In this document: positions 9,416 through 18,317 of the stretch, piece after piece | Numbering within the stretch: position 1 is the first letter of the stretch | How the letters are laid out: each line of letters starts with the position of its first letter | Assembly: GCA_016720745.1 (NCBI GenBank) | Contig: JADKKA010000018.1 | Coordinates: 248,001-312,000, forward strand | Reading direction: 5' to 3' | DNA length: 64,000 nt | Source of the DNA: Chitinophagaceae bacterium | GTDB lineage: Bacteria > Bacteroidota > Bacteroidia > Chitinophagales > Chitinophagaceae | The notes under the pieces: model-generated | What the model was told of the DNA's origin: nothing | Seen by the model: only the letters and a program-made list of their open reading frames with translations | The model's database searches: none | Position numbers and translations under genes: made by a program

Positions 9416-10309
9416 ATGAAAAAGATAATTACAGTCATCATAGCATTTGCCGCACTGAAATCCGGTGCACAGCAAATTCAAACTTCTTCTCTTTTTGATC
9501 TGCAGGGAATGATTCACAATCCCTCCCTGGCGGGTTCAAACGGAAGCATGATCGGCGGAAGTTACCGTACACAGTGGAACGAAATCAGCGGATCGCCTAA
9601 AACCGCAATGGTATTCGGCTCATTTGACCTGCCTTCTCTGAAAATCGGACTGGGCGGTTATATATATAATGATGAAACGGGTCCAACATCAAGAAGAGGT
9701 GTACAGTTGGCGTTTGCCAAGCATATTCCTGTAGGTGAAGATGCGCGCTTCTCACTCGGTATTGAAGCCAAAGGATTACAGTATTCAATTGACAGGGCCA
9801 AACTGTCGGCTACATTGGGTTCAGATCCTGCACTGGGTACCAGCGACAATAAATTTAAGTTTGATGCCGGCTTCGGTATTTCTTACAACAGCAAAAAATG
9901 GCAGGTAGGTGCTTCCGTTTCTCAGCTGGTACAGTCCAAACTTGATTTTTATACCGGCAACCTCACATCCGGACAGGAAGCCAGGCTATATCGCCACTAT
10001 TACCTGCATGGGCTCTATCGCTGGGCTACCGATGAATCAAATGTGGTGACGCCCCATGTACAATTTATCTATCTCCCCAATGCGCCATTAGAATTTCAGG
10101 CGGGTGTTCGGGTAGACCATAAACAACTTTTTTGGGGTGGACTGGGTTTTCGCTGGAAACAAAGCTTAACCGCTTCAGCCGGTTTCTATGTTAATAAAAA
10201 ACTGATGCTGGGCTATTCATTTGATCTCTACCGTAATCCGGTTAGTGTGTTCGATGCAGGTGGTGGAGATGCGCATGAGATTATGCTCCGGTACAAGTTT
10301 AAAAACTAA
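9416..10309 (+). CDS. PorP/SprF-family outer-membrane protein
   Basis: A 297-residue protein with a signal peptide (KKIITVIIAFAALKSGAQQ) and a series of amphipathic beta strands ending in MLRYKFKN, as in outer-membrane barrels. The start of the mature protein (IQTSSLFDLQGMIHNPSLAG) has the family's typical NPSLAG-type motif. PorP/SprF proteins anchor or secrete type B T9SS cargo, and genomes carry many copies each paired with a cargo gene. The large CHU_C protein 17 bases upstream is the likely partner. A strong hairpin terminator follows the stop, so the pair forms its own unit. Confidence 0.92.
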   Translation: MKKIITVIIAFAALKSGAQQIQTSSLFDLQGMIHNPSLAGSNGSMIGGSYRTQWNEISGSPKTAMVFGSFDLPSLKIGLGGYIYNDETGPTSRRGVQLAFAKHIPVGEDARFSLGIEAKGLQYSIDRAKLSATLGSDPALGTSDNKFKFDAGFGISYNSKKWQVGASVSQLVQSKLDFYTGNLTSGQEARLYRHYYLHGLYRWATDESNVVTPHVQFIYLPNAPLEFQAGVRVDHKQLFWGGLGFRWKQSLTASAGFYVNKKLMLGYSFDLYRNPVSVFDAGGGDAHEIMLRYKFKN

Positions 10310-10338
10310 GTTTTAAGGTTTAATGGTTAATGGTGATG

Positions 10339-10366
10339 CGGCCCCGTTTTTACGGGGCCGTTTTTT
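10339..10366 (+). terminator. Rho-independent terminator after the PorP/SprF gene
   Basis: A perfect 9-base GC-rich stem (CGGCCCCGT with ACGGGGCCG) closes a four-T loop and is followed by six T residues. It ends the type B cargo and PorP/SprF transcription unit. Confidence 0.9.
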
Positions 10367-10370
10367 GTTG

Positions 10371-10401
10371 AATCAGTTACTTTTACAATTCAGTTACTTT
10401 T
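10371..10401 (+). promoter_or_regulatory. Direct repeat carrying promoter-like TTACTTTT elements
   Basis: The 14-mers AATCAGTTACTTTT (10371-10384) and ATTCAGTTACTTTT (10388-10401) differ at one base and are 17 bases apart. They lie just before the amidase start at 10403. The core TACTTTTA resembles the Bacteroidota minus-7 element, and the 12-mer AGTTACTTTTAC recurs before the GT9 gene near 20298. The upstream copy is the likelier promoter because the downstream one touches the start codon. Confidence 0.4.
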
Positions 10402-10402
10402 T

Positions 10403-11233
10403 ATGCAAACACTGACCATTAGCCTGATACAGACCCATCTTCACTGGGAAGACAAAACAGCCAACCTGCAGATGCTGGAGCAAAAAATAATGGGTATCAG
10501 CGCCCAAACAGAATTGCTGGTATTACCCGAAATGTTCAGCACCGGATTCAGCATGAAACCTGAACTGTACGCTGAAAAGATGGACGGGGAGTCCTTGCAA
10601 TGGATGAAACGGGTGGCAGCTGCAAAAAAAATAATCCTTACCGGCAGCCTGATCATTGAGGAAAATGGCCAATACTTTAACCGACTGATCTGGATGCTCC
10701 CCAATGGCCAGTATGGCGTGTATGATAAACGACATCGTTTTGCATTTGCCGGAGAAGATGAACACTATACAGCCGGATCCAAAAGATTAATTGCTTCTGT
10801 GAAAGGATGGAGGATCAACCTACTGGTTTGTTATGATCTGCGTTTTCCGGTATGGGCCCGTCAATCTCCATCCGCAGCAGACCGTGCACATGGAGAAGCA
10901 GAATATGATCTCCTGGTGTATGTGGCTAACTGGCCTGAAAGAAGAAGCCATGCCTGGAAAACACTCCTGCAGGCCCGCGCGATCGAGAACCAATCTTATG
11001 TAGTGGGTGTGAACCGGGTGGGGAACGATGGCAACAATATCTACCATAGTGGCGACAGCATGGTCGTTGACCCGATGGGAGAAATCGTATACACAAAGAA
11101 AGATGAAGAAGACATCTTCACCATTACCCTGAAAAAAGAGGAGTTGGTGGCTGTAAGAGAAAAACTTCCTTTTTTAAGAGATGCGGACCGGTTTTTATTA
11201 TTAAATGAAGACGATACGTTGGAAGACCTCTAG
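10403..11233 (+). CDS. Nitrilase-family amidohydrolase, omega-amidase-like
   Basis: A 276-residue carbon-nitrogen hydrolase. The Glu-Lys-Cys triad is visible: E43 in VLPEMFSTGF, K109 in YDKRHRFAFAGE, and C143 in LLVCYDLRFPVWAR. The sequence and length match the YafV-type omega-amidase branch, whose known members hydrolyse alpha-keto-glutaramate or alpha-keto-succinamate in methionine and glutamine transamination cycles. That substrate is inferred from the family. There is no signal peptide, so it is cytosolic. A charged stretch (SAADRAHGEAEYD) after the Cys region may be a small lineage-specific insertion. The stop overlaps the convergent peptidase stop through the shared palindrome CTAG. Confidence 0.88.
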   Translation: MQTLTISLIQTHLHWEDKTANLQMLEQKIMGISAQTELLVLPEMFSTGFSMKPELYAEKMDGESLQWMKRVAAAKKIILTGSLIIEENGQYFNRLIWMLPNGQYGVYDKRHRFAFAGEDEHYTAGSKRLIASVKGWRINLLVCYDLRFPVWARQSPSAADRAHGEAEYDLLVYVANWPERRSHAWKTLLQARAIENQSYVVGVNRVGNDGNNIYHSGDSMVVDPMGEIVYTKKDEEDIFTITLKKEELVAVREKLPFLRDADRFLLLNEDDTLEDL

Positions 11234-12795
11234 TTTTTTTTGACTCCTTCTTTATGATTCCGTATCAGTTCCATGGTGCGGATTACTTTGAAATCAGCAT
11301 TCTTTCTGATATCGTCTACCGTTGGTAAAGCCAACACTTCCGGTTGTACCCCTTTGCCATTCTTCGGGGTGTTTTTATCAATCACCAAACGAAACAAAGG
11401 AAGGCGGAAACGGATACCGGTTTCCGGTAATGTAGCATCCGGAATCAGCCAGGCAGAATTACCATAAGCGCCCCCACCGGTTTCTTCACCCACGATGGTT
11501 ACATTATCCTGCTTCAGTAAGGCAGAAGCAAATAAAGTGGAAGCAGAAAAGGAATTTCCTCCGGTCAAAATGTATACCTGCCCGTCGAAATGATGATTTT
11601 TTTTCGGCTTGAAAGCATGCCTTTCAAAATATCCGAAATGATAATAGCCATCCGCCCGCTTCTTCGTAAAGAATTTTATAAATAGTTTATTCCAGAATTG
11701 ATCCTGGATATAACGGGCCCATGGACTTCCCTTTTTAACAGCATAAAGAGAATCTGCTATTTTAAAGGGATGATTGGCGATATACCGTGTGATCAGCGTT
11801 GAATTGGTGACACTTCCGCCCCCGTTACTCCTCAGGTCAATAATGAGATGTGTGATGCCATTTTTTTCCAGTGCCTCAAAAGACTGATGAAAAAATTTCT
11901 TCAAATTATACCCTTTTCCAAAAGAGGCCAGATCCATCATGGCGCTGTGATTGGCTGTATCCATTCTGAGTAAGCGGATACTGTTTTTTCTGAGTTCACG
12001 TTGTTGCTTTTTGGTTGGTTGTGATTGGGAAGAAGGCCTGAATGTACGGGTACCCCTGCCCACTGTATCAGCGGCAGGATTATAAACAGGAATAATGATT
12101 TGTCTGGTTGTACCGGAACTATCTCTGTATTCAACCTGGTATTTTTCTGAAATCCCGAATATATTGGTATACAGGGAGCCGAATAACCCTCTGTTGCTGA
12201 GTGACTGAAACTTGTGTGTGCTGTTATATCCATCAGTAGAAATAAAACTGAACAAAGAATCAACGATCAGTTCTTTGCTGCGGCCATTGATGGAAAGAAT
12301 CTCTGTTCCTCTCCGGAGAATGCTGTCGCGCCGGTTGAGATTCGCTGTGACCACCATCTTCATTTCATCATTGGGAGTATTCCCACCCCATAATTTCATG
12401 CTGAGCGGAAACATTTTACCCAAACGGGCCGTATCGCTGTATTTATTCCAGGCTTTGGATGGACGAACCGTGGTGTGTCCGCAATTGACTTTTGCGGTTA
12501 CATAGCTGAGGATTTTTCGAAACTGCGGTTCGGTAAGCGAGTCATTGAGTTGCTGGCGGCCCCAGTTAAAAAAATAATCCATACTGTCCTTACTGGTATA
12601 CCAGTAAAGTCCCGGGTGATGTGTTTCCAGTAAAGAGCGGTAAACCTGATAATCTTTCTGCAGGATGTCGGGGGCATATTTTCTGGAAGCTGAAAAAGAA
12701 GCGCGCCCGGAGCCACACCCTGTTAAAAGCATCAGCATAAAAAGGCCAGCCATCACTCCTGCAATTTTGTTCACGGCTCCTTGTTTGCTGATCAT
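11230..12795 (-). CDS. S41-family peptidase, predicted lipoprotein
   Basis: A 521-residue protein with a lipoprotein signal (lipobox LTGC, Cys27), so it is probably anchored in the envelope. The N-terminal half contains a helical region and a PDZ-like stretch (RRGTEILSINGRSKEL, about 161-176). The C-terminal half is an S41 (tail-specific or C-terminal processing) protease domain: IIDLRSNGGGSV near 318-329 and the serine cluster GGNSFSAST near 412-420, one serine of which should be the nucleophile. GEETGGGAYGN follows near 436. The usual lysine partner cannot be assigned safely by eye. A substrate is not predictable. It is downstream of thiL on the same strand, 8 bases apart, and may be read through from it. 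Confidence 0.85.
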   Translation of the reverse strand: MISKQGAVNKIAGVMAGLFMLMLLTGCGSGRASFSASRKYAPDILQKDYQVYRSLLETHHPGLYWYTSKDSMDYFFNWGRQQLNDSLTEPQFRKILSYVTAKVNCGHTTVRPSKAWNKYSDTARLGKMFPLSMKLWGGNTPNDEMKMVVTANLNRRDSILRRGTEILSINGRSKELIVDSLFSFISTDGYNSTHKFQSLSNRGLFGSLYTNIFGISEKYQVEYRDSSGTTRQIIIPVYNPAADTVGRGTRTFRPSSQSQPTKKQQRELRKNSIRLLRMDTANHSAMMDLASFGKGYNLKKFFHQSFEALEKNGITHLIIDLRSNGGGSVTNSTLITRYIANHPFKIADSLYAVKKGSPWARYIQDQFWNKLFIKFFTKKRADGYYHFGYFERHAFKPKKNHHFDGQVYILTGGNSFSASTLFASALLKQDNVTIVGEETGGGAYGNSAWLIPDATLPETGIRFRLPLFRLVIDKNTPKNGKGVQPEVLALPTVDDIRKNADFKVIRTMELIRNHKEGVKKN

Positions 12796-12803
12796 GCGCT
12801 GAT

Positions 12804-13832
12804 TTATTTTAAATGATTCCAGCCCTGCGCAGTAATGGCATGCCGGCCTCCGCCCTTTGTGATGATGTGTGCGCCCTGTTCCGGTTCCGTCATATAACCC
12901 ACCACACTGATTTGTTCATTGAGTACCAGTTTATCATATTCTGCCTGAGGAATCGTGAACAGCAATTCGTAATCTTCTCCACCACTCAGTGCACAGGCGG
13001 TAGGATCTATTTCAAATTTAAAGGCTGCCCTTTTCATTTCCTCGTGAACAGGAATTTTTTCTTCATACAATACACAACCCAGATTGCTTTGTTTGCAGAT
13101 ATGGAGAATTTCAGAACTGAGTCCGTCACTGATATCCATCATGGAAGTGGGAACAATCTCGCTGCTGGCAAAAAACTCAACAATATCTTTTCGGGCTTCT
13201 GGTTTGAGCATACGGCCGATCACATAGGTCTCACCTTCCAGGTCGGGTTGTACTCCCGGACTTTCCAGGAAAATCTTTTTTTCTCTTTCCAGGAAAAGCA
13301 ATCCCACATAAGCACCACCAAGGTCACCGCTTACACAAAGCAGGTCTCCCTTTTGGGCAGTGCTTCTTTTTACATATTTGTCTGGCGCCACTTCCCCAAT
13401 GGCGGTTACGGAAATGATAAAACCTTTTTGCGAAGAAGTGGTATCTCCTCCTACAAGATCAACCCCGTACCGGTTACAGGCGGCATAGACACCTTCATAA
13501 AACTCATCCAATGCCTCCAGACTGAATCGATTACTGATGCCCAGGTTCAGCAGCACCTGAGTAGGTTGTGCATTCATCGCATAGATGTCACTCAGGTTGA
13601 CCGTGATGCATTTGTAACCGAGATGGCGCAGTGGAGTGTAGGTCAGGTCGAAATGCACGCCTTCTACCAGCAGATCACTGCTGAGTACGGTTTGTTTTCC
13701 GAAATGATCGATCACGGCCGCATCATCTCCCACTCCTAAAATGGAAGATGCATTTTGCAGCTCAATATTTTTAGTCAGGTGTTCGATGAGTCCGAACTCA
13801 CCAAGCGAACTGATTTCAGTACGATTGCTCAT
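12804..13832 (-). CDS. thiL: Thiamine-monophosphate kinase
   Basis: A 342-residue enzyme of the PurM/ThiL fold that phosphorylates thiamine monophosphate to thiamine diphosphate with ATP, the last step of cofactor synthesis. Diagnostic segments are the N-terminal SLGEFGLIEHL, the metal and ATP motif GVGDDAAVID near 33-42, LLVEGVHFDL, a LVGGDTTSS loop, and MDISDGLSSEI near 215. The length matches the family. Its ATG overlaps the TGA of the upstream inositol-monophosphatase-family gene (ATGA at 13829-13832), so the two are translationally coupled. No TPP riboswitch is visible nearby. Confidence 0.93.
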   Translation of the reverse strand: MSNRTEISSLGEFGLIEHLTKNIELQNASSILGVGDDAAVIDHFGKQTVLSSDLLVEGVHFDLTYTPLRHLGYKCITVNLSDIYAMNAQPTQVLLNLGISNRFSLEALDEFYEGVYAACNRYGVDLVGGDTTSSQKGFIISVTAIGEVAPDKYVKRSTAQKGDLLCVSGDLGGAYVGLLFLEREKKIFLESPGVQPDLEGETYVIGRMLKPEARKDIVEFFASSEIVPTSMMDISDGLSSEILHICKQSNLGCVLYEEKIPVHEEMKRAAFKFEIDPTACALSGGEDYELLFTIPQAEYDKLVLNEQISVVGYMTEPEQGAHIITKGGGRHAITAQGWNHLK

Positions 13833-14608
13833 AATTCTTTCCGGTTATTGATGACTTCCACCATTTCATCATGAATTTTTCCATTGGTGGCAAGTACTTT
13901 ATGCTGATAAACAGAAAAGGGTTGACCTTCATGATCGGTCACCTTCCCTCCTGCTTCTTCCACAATCAGGTAACCCGCAGCACTGTCCCAGGGCTCCAGT
14001 TTATGCTCATAAAACCCATCGAAGCGGCCACAGGCCACCCAGCAAAGATCAATGGCAGCAGAGCCCAGCCGGCGCACGGGCACACCCTTGCGGACAAACC
14101 TTTCAAAAATCTCCAGCGGCCCATTGGGCATATTGATATAGGTATAGGGAAAACCGGTTACCAGACAGGCATTGATCGCATTGGCTTCGCTGCTTACCTG
14201 TATGGGCTGGTCATTCAGGAAGGCACCCTTTCCTTTTTCTGCAAAAAAATATTCATTCAGATGGGGATTCAAAACGGCTGCCATGGTGATCACCCCATCT
14301 TCTTCAATGGCAATGGAAACACAGTTCAAAGGAATACCATGGGCAAAATTCACAGTTCCGTCAATCGGATCTACAATCCATTTAACGGAGGAGCTGCCAG
14401 TGCTGGCTCCGCTTTCTTCGCCCAGCACCTGATGATCCGGATAATGCCGGTGAATGACTTCAATGATTGCTTTTTCAGCGGCATGGTCTGCCTCTGTAAC
14501 CAGGTTGTTGACACCTTCTTTATTACTGACCTTAAAACTTTTATTGAAAAAACGAAGAATCTCCCGGGCCCCGGCCCCGGCAGCCTCTTTTAGCACCGAT
14601 TTAAGCAT
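13829..14608 (-). CDS. Inositol-monophosphatase-family phosphatase
   Basis: About 259 residues with the Mg-dependent sugar-phosphatase signature: the metal site GEESG, the WIVDPIDGTVNFAHG motif and the C-terminal WDSAAGYLIVEEAGG motif. Members dephosphorylate inositol-1-phosphate and related sugar phosphates (SuhB) or 3'-phosphoadenosine compounds; the exact substrate is not clear here. I start at ATG 14608 because a TATCTTTG promoter element lies only three bases upstream, which excludes the in-frame TTG at 14614. The transcript would have almost no leader. The 3' end overlaps thiL by four bases, so this gene leads a phosphatase-thiL unit, possibly extending into the S41 peptidase. Confidence 0.9.
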   Translation of the reverse strand: MLKSVLKEAAGAGAREILRFFNKSFKVSNKEGVNNLVTEADHAAEKAIIEVIHRHYPDHQVLGEESGASTGSSSVKWIVDPIDGTVNFAHGIPLNCVSIAIEEDGVITMAAVLNPHLNEYFFAEKGKGAFLNDQPIQVSSEANAINACLVTGFPYTYINMPNGPLEIFERFVRKGVPVRRLGSAAIDLCWVACGRFDGFYEHKLEPWDSAAGYLIVEEAGGKVTDHEGQPFSVYQHKVLATNGKIHDEMVEVINNRKEL

Positions 14609-14611
14609 ACA

Positions 14612-14619
14612 CAAAGATA
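14612..14619 (-). promoter_or_regulatory. TATCTTTG minus-7 element before the phosphatase-thiL unit
   Basis: On the minus strand the sequence reads TATCTTTG, an exact match to the Bacteroidota TAnnTTTG element, three bases before the ATG at 14608. I see no clear TTTG box 19 bases upstream. Confidence 0.6.
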
Positions 14620-14707
14620 CCCGAAATGCCCTAGCTGCGAAGAGAAAGGAGCGCTCTTATTTTGAACAGACGCCGAAAACTTCGTACTTCGTAACCAGCA
14701 GCCCTCT

Positions 14708-16654
14708 ATGCCGGAATTATCAGTAATCATAGTAAATTATAATGTTAAGCATTTCCTGGAGCAGTGTTTATATACTGTACTGGCAGCGGCCCGTGGCATA
14801 GAAACGGAAATCATTGTGGTTGACAATCATTCTTCTGATGGCAGCATGCTTTACCTGCCACCCAAATTTCCAACCGTTCAGTTTCTGGAGAATAAAGAGA
14901 ATACCGGATTTGCCAAAGCCTGTAACCAGGGACTGGCCATGGCTCGCGGCCGTTATATCCTGTTCCTGAATCCGGATACTATTGTACCGGAAGATTGTTT
15001 TGTACAATGCCTGCAGTTCCTGCAATCTACTCCCCGAGCCGGCGGCCTGGGAATCCGGATGATCGATGGCAGCGGGAAATTCTTAAAAGAATCAAAGCGT
15101 TCTTTTCCTTCGCCACTCACTTCTTTATATAAACTTTTCGGGCTGTCCAGATTATTCCCACGCTCCGGCATCTTTTCAAAATACCATCTCGGGCATTTGC
15201 CAGAGCACAGCAATAATGAAGTGGATGTACTGGCCGGTGCATTCATGATGATTCCCAAAGCAGTACTGGATCAAACAGGAGGCTTTGACGAAAACTTTTT
15301 TATGTACGGAGAAGATGTGGACCTGAGTTACAGAATCCAGCAGGCGGGATTTATCAATTACTATTTTGCCGGAAGCAGCATCATCCATTTCAAAGGAGAA
15401 AGCACCCGGAAGGGAAGTATGAACTATGTAAAAATGTTCTATACCGCTATGAGCCAGTTTGTGCGTAAACATTATGGCGGTAGCAGGGCCTCTCTGTTCA
15501 CAAGTCTGATTCATACGGGTATCTGGTTCAGGGCCGGCCTGACGGCCTTTGGAGGTTTTATCCGCCGTTTTGGTTTACCATTGATCGATGCAGGACTAAT
15601 TCTCCTATCATTCTGGCTGGTGAAGAATGGCTGGAACAGCTATATTAAAACGGATGTGCAGTATGAGAACCAGTTACTCTGGATTGCCTTTCCCTCTTTC
15701 ACGGTTTTTTACCTGCTCGCTGCATATTATGCCGGTTTGTATGACCGATGGTACAAAAGATCCGAACTCATCAGTTCCACCATCATTGCCACACTGGTAT
15801 TACTGGCAGGGTATGCCTTATTGCCCGAACAATATCGTTTTTCCAGAGGCATTATTCTTTTTGGTGCGCTCCTGTCCTTTATCATGATCAGCATTCTTCG
15901 CTGGCTCCTGGTAAAATTCAATGTACTGGACACCAGAAGTGAAAAAGAAGCACAGCTCACAACCCTGGTGGTGGCGAGTCCGGAGGAATACAAAGAAGTA
16001 CTGTCGTTATTACAACAGGCCGGACTGCATCAAAAAATTTTGGGCAGAATAGCTGTGGATGCCAACGATCATCAGGCAGCAGGATATTGGAAAAACCTGA
16101 ACCAGCTGGTCGCCACACTACCCTATAAAGAAATCATTTATTGCAGTGGCACCCTGCGTAACACAGATATCCTTCAAAGCCTGCAGCAACTGCCTGCCGG
16201 CACCCGTTCCGGTATCTGTGCATCAGGCAGCAGCAGCGTGGTGGGTAGCCGTTCCGCCAATGCAACAGGAGAATCCCTTTCAAAAGAAAATGGCTTCAAC
16301 CTGTCAAACCCCTATAACAAAAGACTGAAAAGGTTAACCGATATAGCAGTATCCCTCCTCAGCCTTATATTTTTTCCATTTCAGTTCCTGCTGCAGCAAA
16401 AGCCACTGGCCTTCCTGAAAAATTGTATCAGTGTTTTGCTGGGTTCCAATACCTGGATCGGGTATGCGCTGCCTCAAAAAAGCCTGCCACCGCTCCGGAA
16501 AGGAATCATGGCGGCTAATGGTATTCCTGTAAAAGTAAAACAGCCGCTGACAGAGGAAAGCCTGCAAATGATGGATCACTGGTATGCCAGGGATTACGAC
16601 CCGGTTGTTGAGCTGAAGTTAATCTGGAAACTGTACCGAAGACTGGGGGGATAA
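14708..16654 (+). CDS. GT2 glycosyltransferase fused to a sugar-phosphotransferase-like membrane region
   Basis: A 648-residue protein in two parts. Residues 1 to about 250 are a GT-A family 2 glycosyltransferase of the WbbL/rhamnosyltransferase type: SVIIVNYN, the acceptor-side VVDNHSSDGS, and a DxD-like NPD at 88-90. Residues about 280-410 carry several membrane segments laid out like the N terminus of polyprenyl-phosphate hexose-1-phosphate transferases. A soluble nucleotide-binding-like part (about 410-530) follows, then NPYNKRLKRLTDIAVSLLSL, which resembles the start of the bacterial sugar-transferase domain. The usual core with its catalytic Asp-Glu pair is missing, and only a tail resembling the family's end (YARDYDPVVELKLIWKLYRR) remains. 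The first domain probably adds a sugar to a lipid-linked glycan; the second may only anchor it. Confidence 0.82.
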   Translation: MPELSVIIVNYNVKHFLEQCLYTVLAAARGIETEIIVVDNHSSDGSMLYLPPKFPTVQFLENKENTGFAKACNQGLAMARGRYILFLNPDTIVPEDCFVQCLQFLQSTPRAGGLGIRMIDGSGKFLKESKRSFPSPLTSLYKLFGLSRLFPRSGIFSKYHLGHLPEHSNNEVDVLAGAFMMIPKAVLDQTGGFDENFFMYGEDVDLSYRIQQAGFINYYFAGSSIIHFKGESTRKGSMNYVKMFYTAMSQFVRKHYGGSRASLFTSLIHTGIWFRAGLTAFGGFIRRFGLPLIDAGLILLSFWLVKNGWNSYIKTDVQYENQLLWIAFPSFTVFYLLAAYYAGLYDRWYKRSELISSTIIATLVLLAGYALLPEQYRFSRGIILFGALLSFIMISILRWLLVKFNVLDTRSEKEAQLTTLVVASPEEYKEVLSLLQQAGLHQKILGRIAVDANDHQAAGYWKNLNQLVATLPYKEIIYCSGTLRNTDILQSLQQLPAGTRSGICASGSSSVVGSRSANATGESLSKENGFNLSNPYNKRLKRLTDIAVSLLSLIFFPFQFLLQQKPLAFLKNCISVLLGSNTWIGYALPQKSLPPLRKGIMAANGIPVKVKQPLTEESLQMMDHWYARDYDPVVELKLIWKLYRRLGG

Positions 16655-16700
16655 AGGAATTTCAGCATTATATTGCAGCCGCCTTACGTAAATCATTGCG

Positions 16701-16708
16701 TATCTTTA
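16701..16708 (+). promoter_or_regulatory. TATCTTTA promoter-like element before the GH3 gene
   Basis: TATCTTTA, the minus-7 element with a final A, lies 23 bases before the ATG at 16732 in the 77-base gap after the glycosyltransferase. It suggests the GH3 gene has its own promoter. Confidence 0.45.
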
Positions 16709-16731
16709 AACACCACCACTGATCCGGCTTC

Positions 16732-18264
16732 ATGGCTACCATTATTGATATTAAATTGCCCAGGGCCATTGCGGCTGCATTAAGACTGCCGGTCAATGAT
16801 GCCAGGAGACAACAGCTCAGGGTATTGAAGAAACTCCTGAAAAAAGCACGATTCACAGAATTTGGGCAGCATTACCGGTTTGATGAGGCATTACTCAACC
16901 GCCATCCCGCTAAAAAATTCCAGGAACTGGTTCCCGTTCATGATTATAATAAGATCTATGAAGAGTGGTGGAAAAAAACCCTCGACGGCGTATCAGATGT
17001 GGCCTGGCCCGGAAAGATCAAGTACTATGCACTGAGCTCGGGTACATCCGAAGCGGCCAGTAAATATATTCCGGTGACCCGGGAGATGCTCCGGAGCAAT
17101 ACAGTCAACTATTTAAGACAATTACTGAGTCTGCTCAGTTACCAGGAAGCCAATAAAAGAGCTATCACCAAAGGGTTCCTGATGATTGGTGGTGCCACTG
17201 ACCTCCAAAAAGGAAAAGCCGGCTGGTTTGCAGGGGACCTTAGTGGTATCCTGGCCAAGAAAAGACCATTCTGGTTTCAAAGTTTTTACAAACCCGGTGG
17301 CCGGATTGCCGCTTTAAGCGATTGGAACCAGAAGCTCAATGAAATAGTAGAGCATGCCCGGGAATGGGATATTGGTTTTATTGTAGGTGTTCCGGCCTGG
17401 TGCCAGATGTGTATGGAAATGGTGATCGAGCACTACAAAGTGAATAATATACATGAGATCTGGCCCAACTTCAGCTTTTTTGTTCATGGAGGAGTTGCTT
17501 TTGAGCCTTACAAAAAAGGCTTTGAGAAACTGCTGGGCAAACCCATCGTGTATATTGAAAATTATTTATCGAGCGAAGGCTTTATAGGATACAAAACAAG
17601 AGAACATGCCAAGGGCATGAAACTGATTCTTGATAACAATATCTTTTTTGAATTTGTACCGTTTGATGAAAAGAATTTTGACAACGACGGACAAATCGTG
17701 GCCAATCCGGAAGCCTGTATGATTCACGAAGTGGAAGAAGGAAAAGAATACGCTCTGCTGATGAGTACCAATTCCGGTGCCTGGCGTTACCTGATCGGCG
17801 ATACGATCAAGTTTGTGGACCTGGAGAAAAGTGAAGTGGTGATAACAGGTCGCACCAAACATTTCCTGAGCCTGACTGGTGAACACCTCAGCGTGGAGAA
17901 TATGAACAAAGCGATTGAACTGGTGAGCGAAGAATTTAATATCAGTATTCCCGAGTACACCGTGGTAGGATTCCCGTTTGAAAATTTCTTTGCCCACCGC
18001 TGGTATGTGGCTACCAATGATGCCGTGGATGCCAACCAGCTCAGGAATAAAATTGACGAACACCTGCGGGCACTGAATGATGATTATGCAACGGAAAGAG
18101 ACAGTGCGCTCAAGGAAGTATTCCTGGAAGTGTTGCCGGAAGAAAAATTCATGAAGTTCATGGAACTGAAAGGGAAACTGGGTAGTCAGCATAAATTCCC
18201 GAGAGTGATGAAAGGTAAAATGCTGGCGGACTGGGAAAAATTCCTCAGCAGCGGTACGGTTTAA
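16732..18264 (+). CDS. GH3 auxin-responsive-promoter-family protein, acyl-adenylating type
   Basis: A 510-residue member of the GH3 family, which belongs to the ANL adenylating enzymes. Visible signatures are LSSGTSEAASKYIPVT, corresponding to the ATP-binding P-loop, ENYLSSEGFIGY, and YRYLIGDTIKF-like GAWRYLIGDTIKF with a following TGRTKHFLSLTGEHLS. Plant members conjugate amino acids to hormones; bacterial copies are common in Bacteroidota but have no settled substrate. The protein has no signal peptide and should act in the cytosol. It follows the glycosyltransferase by 77 bases and precedes a LysE-type exporter by 53, which would fit formation and export of an amino-acid conjugate, but that link is only inference. 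Confidence 0.9.
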   Translation: MATIIDIKLPRAIAAALRLPVNDARRQQLRVLKKLLKKARFTEFGQHYRFDEALLNRHPAKKFQELVPVHDYNKIYEEWWKKTLDGVSDVAWPGKIKYYALSSGTSEAASKYIPVTREMLRSNTVNYLRQLLSLLSYQEANKRAITKGFLMIGGATDLQKGKAGWFAGDLSGILAKKRPFWFQSFYKPGGRIAALSDWNQKLNEIVEHAREWDIGFIVGVPAWCQMCMEMVIEHYKVNNIHEIWPNFSFFVHGGVAFEPYKKGFEKLLGKPIVYIENYLSSEGFIGYKTREHAKGMKLILDNNIFFEFVPFDEKNFDNDGQIVANPEACMIHEVEEGKEYALLMSTNSGAWRYLIGDTIKFVDLEKSEVVITGRTKHFLSLTGEHLSVENMNKAIELVSEEFNISIPEYTVVGFPFENFFAHRWYVATNDAVDANQLRNKIDEHLRALNDDYATERDSALKEVFLEVLPEEKFMKFMELKGKLGSQHKFPRVMKGKMLADWEKFLSSGTV

Positions 18265-18317
18265 CCGTTTAATGCCGGCAGGCGCAATAACAATTACATT
18301 TTTGGTTTATTTCTCCA

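Noticed and set aside
12813..14593. Long antisense open frames opposite thiL and the phosphatase (308 and 240 codons)
   Set aside because: They mirror well-supported genes, have no domain signature, and the residue pattern is that of reverse-strand reading of a coding region.
17566..18192. Antisense 208-codon frame within the GH3 gene
   Set aside because: It is a shadow of the GH3 coding sequence, with no recognisable domain and no promoter.
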